Positions 4,768 to 8,414 of a DNA stretch of 8,414 nt are shown here, piece after piece. Under the pieces are notes generated by a model. That model saw only the letters and a program-made list of their open reading frames with translations, searched no databases and was not told the DNA's origin. Position numbers and translations under genes: made by a program. The DNA is from Candidatus Kapaibacterium sp. (GTDB lineage: Bacteria > Bacteroidota > Ignavibacteria > Kapaibacteriales > HRBIN21): the NCBI GenBank assembly GCA_025055465.1, contig JANWXA010000080.1, positions 1-8,414 of the forward strand, written 5' to 3'. The stretch's first letter is position 1. Each line of letters starts with the position of its first letter.

Positions 4768-5841
4768 ATGGCTGTTGGGGCTCAACGGGAACGGATGAAA
4801 ATGCTCCTGGCACGCGAAGAGCAGGAGTGGCTGCGGGAACGCTCCTCAGAATGGGCAGAACTGGAGACGGTTCCAGAGGATATCGTGGAGTGGCTCGTCC
4901 GGCGGCGGATGTTCAAGCTCTTCGTCCCAGCGGCTTTTGGCGGTGGGGAGCAGAGCCTGACGGAGGCGGTTCGGCTGTACGAGGCCTTAGCGGAGGCAGA
5001 TGGCAGCGTGGCGTGGCTGGTGCAGATAGGTGCTGGCGGGGGGTTCTTCGTGCCATCGTTTGCGCCTGAGATTGCTCAGCAGTTCTTCTCAGGGGAAGGT
5101 GCGGTGATTGCTGGTTCCGGAGCTGTAGCCGGCACGGCTCGCCGGGTTGCTGGGGGATACCGGGTATCAGGGCGCTGGCGATACGCCAGTGGAGCCCAGT
5201 ATGCTACGCTATTCACGGCGAACGCCAGGGTACAGGAGACGGGAGCAGTGCGAGCATTTGCGTGGTTGCCGGAGCAGGTCCGGCTGGAGCGGGATTGGCG
5301 CGCGCTCGGTATGCGGGCAACCTCGAGCTGGAGCTTCACCGTAGACGATGTCTTCGTGCCAGAAGAGCGGAGCTTCGTCGTGGGGCAGAAGCTCTGGAAA
5401 CCGGGCTTGCTGGTGTACGAGCTCCCGTTTGAATTCTTCGCCACTGCCTCTATTGGTGCGGTGGCCCTTGGGCTTGCGCAGGCCTTTTTCCAGGAGTTGG
5501 AAACAATGGAGCGGCCGGCGGCCGTTCGGGCAGACCTGCCTCGGTGGCGAGGCTTACTGGAATATGCTCGGCGGATGTTTCACGAGACCGTGAACTGGGC
5601 TGAAAAGACTACAGCGGTGGCGGGTGAGAAGCAGTCGGAGCAAGAGGGGCTGGAAGAGTGGATGCTTCGGGGGGCGTTCCAAATAGCACGTCAGTGCGTG
5701 CTGGAGGCATTACCTGCGGTAGGAATGGTGGTAATCCTGGAGGGGAACACCATAGGGCGGATAGCGCGAGATTTCCTCACGATATGCCAGCATCGGGTCC
5801 TCCGGCGGCCGGAGTGGGCGTGGGAAGGGGGAAGGTCATAG
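4768..5841 (+). CDS. Acyl-CoA dehydrogenase-fold flavoprotein (dehydrogenase or HsaA-like monooxygenase)
   Basis: The product is a soluble FAD- or FMN-dependent enzyme of 357 residues from ATG 4768, which has AGGA five bases upstream; ATG 4795 is an alternative. Residues 52-64 (FVPAAFGGGEQSL) are the N-terminal helical-domain signature. EALAEADGSVAWL (73-85), GYRVSGRWRYASGAQ (130-144) and LGMRATSSWSFTVDDVFVP (180-198) are the flavin/substrate-facing beta-domain motifs. RIARDFLTICQHRVL (331-345) is the C-terminal helix. The GMR-S-DDVFVP wording and the RD...QH ending are closer to group D flavin monooxygenases (HsaA/DszC-like) than to classic fatty-acid dehydrogenases. However, E325 in LEGNTIGRI sits near where dehydrogenases carry their catalytic glutamate, so the reaction is not assigned. 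A monooxygenase would need a flavin reductase, and none is adjacent. The 3' end overlaps the permease start by about 22 bases. Confidence 0.85.
   Translation: MAVGAQRERMKMLLAREEQEWLRERSSEWAELETVPEDIVEWLVRRRMFKLFVPAAFGGGEQSLTEAVRLYEALAEADGSVAWLVQIGAGGGFFVPSFAPEIAQQFFSGEGAVIAGSGAVAGTARRVAGGYRVSGRWRYASGAQYATLFTANARVQETGAVRAFAWLPEQVRLERDWRALGMRATSSWSFTVDDVFVPEERSFVVGQKLWKPGLLVYELPFEFFATASIGAVALGLAQAFFQELETMERPAAVRADLPRWRGLLEYARRMFHETVNWAEKTTAVAGEKQSEQEGLEEWMLRGAFQIARQCVLEALPAVGMVVILEGNTIGRIARDFLTICQHRVLRRPEWAWEGGRS
5811..5814 (+). promoter_or_regulatory. Ribosome binding site supporting the permease GTG start
   Basis: GGAG ends five bases before GTG 5820. GTG 5814 has no spacing to a purine-rich site and ATG 5784 has none upstream. 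The GTG at 5820 also yields the family-typical length, so this short site decides the start, although Shine-Dalgarno use seems weak elsewhere in the window. Confidence 0.45.
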
Positions 5842-7070
5842 GGATAAGCACTCTTCCACGGACGGCTTTCCGAGTACTGGAGCGACGATTCGCGCAGGCG
5901 GGTAGGCGTGGATTTGTCCGGTTTTCTCGCATCGTAGCTTTCGGCAGCGTGTTCGTCGGGAGTATGGCGTTGACCTTAGCGCTGGCAATTCTGGAGGGAT
6001 TCCAGCGCACCCTTTACGAGCAGGCGTTGAGATTTACGTGGCACTTCCAGGTGCGTACTTTTGGCGGCCGCCCGTTTGCCTACTCGGCTGTCGTGGAGCG
6101 TCTCAGACAGGGCTTCCCTGAGGCAATCGTTGCCGCAGTGCGGGAACGAGAAGCGTTGATACGGACGGTGCAAGGGGGAGAAGGGATTCTTCTGAGAGCA
6201 CTGAACTTGCCCCTTCGCGCGGTTCCGCTCCGACTGCATATTGTAGAGGGGCAGTCGGATTTTTCTGCTGACACGGCTGCAGAGCTTTTCGTGGGACAGG
6301 CTTTGGCCCGCAAGCTTGGGATAGGCGTGTCAGATACCGTCCTGGTCATTACTGCAGTGGAGCAAAGGGGTGGAGCAGTGCCTGTACTTCGGCGCTTCCG
6401 CGTTGCCGGAGTCTACCGCAGTGGGTTAGCGCGGTATGAGGAACTATACGTGTATTTGCCCTTTGAGCAGGCAGCCAGAGTGTTGGGACTGCCAGCATTT
6501 GTCGCAACGGGTGTAGATGTCCTTCTACTTAGAGGAGGGGAGCAGGAAATTCGTGCTGCGCCAGCCCAGGTGGAACAGCTTCTGGGGTTCCCTTTCTACG
6601 CCCTGAGCCTATATGAGCTGCATCAACCAATTTTTGCCTGGATTGAGCTGCAGAGGGTGCCTATTCCGCTGGTGCTGGGTCTGATAAGTCTTGTAGCGGT
6701 CTTCAACGTATTTACCTTCCTCGTGCTCTTGGTGGTAGAGAAGACGGCCAGTTTAGCCGTCTTACAGGCTTTGGGCATGTCTGTGGGGCAGATTCGCACT
6801 TTCTTGCTCCGGCAGGGAGTGCGCCTTAGTTTAGTTGCGGCCAGCGCTGGCTGCGGGGTGGCAATAGTGGCGGCGTGGGCTCAGGCACGCTTCGGGATAG
6901 TCCGCTTGCAAGGAGCGCTGTACTATCTGGACACGCTCCCGGTGGCCTTCCCGTGGTGGCATCCCGTTATAGTTGTCGGCGTCGCGGTTCTGTTAGCTAT
7001 TGGAGCCAGCATGCTTCCGACAATTCTGGTGCGCCGTTTACCCCTGACCTCTCTGCTGCACTTCCGTTAG
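5820..7070 (+). CDS. LolC/LolE-type (FtsX-family) ABC transporter permease
   Basis: This is an inner-membrane subunit of an ABC system related to the one that releases lipoproteins from the inner membrane for outer-membrane sorting. GTG 5820 gives 416 residues, matching LolC/LolE (about 400-415). Four membrane helices are visible at about 36-58, 281-306, 334-356 and 381-403, with a large extracytoplasmic domain between the first two. The stretch HQPIFAWIELQRV, VPIPLVLGLISLVAVFNV and EKTASLAVLQALGMSVGQIR (about 268-326) is the characteristic FtsX/LolCE core: helix 2 followed by the cytoplasmic coupling helix that touches the ATPase. No LolD-type ATPase is in the window. The start lies inside the end of the flavoprotein gene, implying translational coupling. 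MacB-like or other FtsX-family permeases are alternatives, but the length and four-helix layout favour LolC/E. Confidence 0.88.
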   Translation: MGRGKVIGISTLPRTAFRVLERRFAQAGRRGFVRFSRIVAFGSVFVGSMALTLALAILEGFQRTLYEQALRFTWHFQVRTFGGRPFAYSAVVERLRQGFPEAIVAAVREREALIRTVQGGEGILLRALNLPLRAVPLRLHIVEGQSDFSADTAAELFVGQALARKLGIGVSDTVLVITAVEQRGGAVPVLRRFRVAGVYRSGLARYEELYVYLPFEQAARVLGLPAFVATGVDVLLLRGGEQEIRAAPAQVEQLLGFPFYALSLYELHQPIFAWIELQRVPIPLVLGLISLVAVFNVFTFLVLLVVEKTASLAVLQALGMSVGQIRTFLLRQGVRLSLVAASAGCGVAIVAAWAQARFGIVRLQGALYYLDTLPVAFPWWHPVIVVGVAVLLAIGASMLPTILVRRLPLTSLLHFR

Positions 7071-7093
7071 ACTCCCTCAAGATTTTCCCCCAC

Positions 7094-7131
7094 GTGCCGA
7101 TACAGTACAGCGGCACCACGCCTTGGTGCCG
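7094..7131 (+). promoter_or_regulatory. Possible alternative-pairing hairpins in the flgF leader
   Basis: Three segments can pair in mutually exclusive ways: GTGCCG (7094-7099), CGGCACCA (7111-7118) and TGGTGCCG (7124-7131). Segment 2 pairs with segment 3 over 8 perfect bases (5-base loop) or with segment 1 over 6. This resembles an attenuator or translational switch, but no leader peptide, riboswitch core or T-run is evident. The 2:3 hairpin is the more stable and may be the only one that forms. Confidence 0.4.
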
Positions 7132-7135
7132 GGAA

Positions 7136-7152
7136 GGGAAGGAGACCTTCCC
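7136..7152 (+). repeat. Second hairpin in the permease-flgF spacer
   Basis: GGGAAGG (7136-7142) and CCTTCCC (7146-7152) pair perfectly over 7 bases with a 3-base loop. An upstream GGGAAGG-like copy (7131-7137 region) could compete. With the hairpin at 7111-7131 it forms a tandem pair 34 bases before the flgF ATG. No T-run follows, so it is not a standard intrinsic terminator. It could mark an mRNA processing or stability boundary between the permease and flagellar genes. Confidence 0.45.
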
Positions 7153-7185
7153 CAGGTTAGTCTAACAAGGACGATTGGCAGCAGG

Positions 7186-7971
7186 ATGCTGCGAGAGCTT
7201 TATACCACTGCATTGGGCATGTTGTCGCGGCAGACGCGGCTGGAGCTTGTCGCAAACAATTTAGCCAACCTGTCGACGCTTGGTTACAAACGGGAGGCAC
7301 TATTCCAGCAGGCGTTGATCGAGGCCCAACAGAATTTGTCGCATGTGCCGGGTGATCCCGAAGCAGTGGATCTCCCCATGGCAAGCTATACGGACTTCAG
7401 CCATGGTGCACTGCAGCACACGGGCAATCCACTGGACGTTGCGCTGGATGGACCCGGGTTTTTCGTCGTTCAAGATGCGATGGGGCAACTCTTTCTGACC
7501 CGCCAGGGGCGGTTTAGCCTTCAGCTTGATGGGACATTGCGTACGCCAGAAGGGAAGCTTGTGCTGGGGATTGGAGGTAGGCCGCTGCAACTGCCGGTAC
7601 TTCCAGAATCACGAGGGGAACAGCCCCAAGCGGCATGGCATAGGGCGCCATTGCTCGAGATTACTGCAGCGGGTGAGCTTCGCTACCGGTCTGTGCCGGT
7701 AGGGACGCTTTGGATTGTGCAAGCTCCATTGCAGGCATTGCGGCGAAGCGATGGTGTGGAGTTTGCGCTCGCTCCGGGTACACAGCTCCAGACCCTTCTG
7801 CCTGAGGAGTATCGCCTGCTTCAGGGCTTTGTAGAGGGGTCGAACGTCAACCCCGTTGAGGAGCTGGTCCAGCTTGTGGAACTCCAGCGGCAGTTTGAGC
7901 TGGGGCAACGAGTCATCCGCGGCAACGACAGTACACTGGAGCGCAGCATAGAAATATCCCGGTTTGTCTAA
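7186..7971 (+). CDS. flgF: Flagellar basal-body rod protein FlgF
   Basis: This is a structural subunit of the proximal rod that crosses the periplasm between the MS ring and the outer rings; it is exported by the flagellar type III apparatus and has no cleaved signal. ATG 7186 gives 261 residues. The N-terminal rod signature TTALGMLSRQTRLELVANNLANLSTLGYK occupies 7-35. GNPLDVALDGPGFFVV (80-95) and LFLTRQGRFSLQLDGTL (102-118) are the core beta motifs of the FlgF/FlgG group. The C-terminal helix with GSNVNPVEELVQLVELQRQFE (218-238) is the matching end. FlgF and FlgG are homologous; FlgF is chosen because a clearer FlgG follows 16 bases later and because this protein is divergent and shorter inside. 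AAGGA at 7167-7171 is farther upstream than ideal. The frame is open up to 7123, but that part has no family character and covers the hairpins. Confidence 0.87.
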   Translation: MLRELYTTALGMLSRQTRLELVANNLANLSTLGYKREALFQQALIEAQQNLSHVPGDPEAVDLPMASYTDFSHGALQHTGNPLDVALDGPGFFVVQDAMGQLFLTRQGRFSLQLDGTLRTPEGKLVLGIGGRPLQLPVLPESRGEQPQAAWHRAPLLEITAAGELRYRSVPVGTLWIVQAPLQALRRSDGVEFALAPGTQLQTLLPEEYRLLQGFVEGSNVNPVEELVQLVELQRQFELGQRVIRGNDSTLERSIEISRFV

Positions 7972-7987
7972 CAGCCTTTTGACGGTG

Positions 7988-8414
7988 ATGGAGAAGACAC
8001 TGCGAACGGCTGCCACAGGATTAGCAGCACAACAACGCTTTGTGGAAATCATTGCGCATAACTTAGCGAACGTGAACACAACTGGCTTCAAGCGAGTGCG
8101 CCCGGAGTTCCAGGACTTGCTTTACGAGACGCTCCGCACTCTGGGGACAACGGCACCCAGTGGGATTGGTGACAGGCCCCACGAGGTTCAGATTGGGAGT
8201 GGGACAGAGTTGGTCGCCACCAGTCGCGTACTTGGCCAAGGCGATTTGCAGCCCACGAACAATCCTCTGGACCTTGCCATCAATGGGGATGGGTTTTTCG
8301 TGGTGCGCCGTCCCGACGGTTCGTTGGTTTATACGCGGGATGGCTCGTTCCGCATAGACCGTGAGGGGCGTGTGGTAAGCAGTCATGGGTACATACTGGA
8401 GCCTGGGATCGTCG
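7988..8414 (+). CDS. flgG: Flagellar distal rod protein FlgG, N-terminal part (partial)
   Basis: This is the distal rod subunit of the flagellar drive shaft; complete proteins are about 260 residues. The window shows the first 142, running off the right edge. RTAATGLAAQQ (6-16) and IIAHNLANVNTTGFKR (21-36) are the N-terminal signature, with PEFQDLLYETL (39-49) typical of FlgG. Further on, GTELVATSRVLGQGDLQPTN (72-91) and NPLDLAINGDGFFVV (92-106) are the FlgG core motifs. The start is ATG 7988; a GTG directly before it (7985) is an alternative. Only 16 bases separate it from the flgF stop, so the two are co-transcribed. No strong Shine-Dalgarno is seen. Confidence 0.93.
   Translation, partial: MEKTLRTAATGLAAQQRFVEIIAHNLANVNTTGFKRVRPEFQDLLYETLRTLGTTAPSGIGDRPHEVQIGSGTELVATSRVLGQGDLQPTNNPLDLAINGDGFFVVRRPDGSLVYTRDGSFRIDREGRVVSSHGYILEPGIV

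Noticed and set aside
1..8414. CRISPR array, integrase, transposase or IS ends
   Set aside because: No spaced direct repeats and no recombinase or transposase motifs were seen on either strand.

Overview
The window looks like chromosomal DNA from a flagellated Gram-negative bacterium, probably on the Bacteroidota/Chlorobiota/Ignavibacteriota side. Four things point there. Both tRNA genes and the citrate synthase gene are preceded by a TAAnTTTGC box, which fits the Bacteroidota-type -7 consensus TAnnTTTG. Shine-Dalgarno sequences are weak or absent at most starts. The citrate synthase is of the mitochondrial (type I) kind. A flagellar rod gene pair (flgF-flgG) and a LolC/E-type permease are present. 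This placement is inference; no marker gene in the window settles it.

Layout. 1-753 (-): N-terminal part of a membrane-bound ion-pumping pyrophosphatase (hppA), running off the left edge. 824-897 (+): tRNA-Val(GAC). 898-about 2550 (-): a decayed block of four gene remnants, all pointing toward the 3' end of the tRNA. In transcription order these are the N-terminus of a PLD-type helicase, an unrecognised small gene, a Mrr_N-type winged-helix gene, and the N-terminus of an AAA_14/DUF4143-type ATPase. Each carries at least one visible lesion, so this is probably the residue of a restriction or defence-type accessory island beside a tRNA gene. 2731-4029 (-): intact type I citrate synthase. 4185-4259 (+): tRNA-Glu(CTC) with an encoded CCA end.

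4274 to the end (+): a co-directional run made of a PrxQ/BCP-type peroxiredoxin (14 bases after the tRNA), an acyl-CoA dehydrogenase-fold flavoprotein, a LolC/E-like permease overlapping it by about 22 bases, a 115-base spacer with possible alternative hairpins, then flgF and a right-truncated flgG.

How they fit together: the housekeeping genes (PPi-driven ion pumping, TCA-cycle entry, peroxide defence, lipoprotein export, flagellar rod) are intact. Decay is confined to the block between tRNA-Val and citrate synthase. I see no intact novel multi-gene system, CRISPR array, integrase or transposase. The least explained pieces are the eroded block, the unrecognised gene at 1814-2247, the shared promoter element, and the structured leader before flgF.
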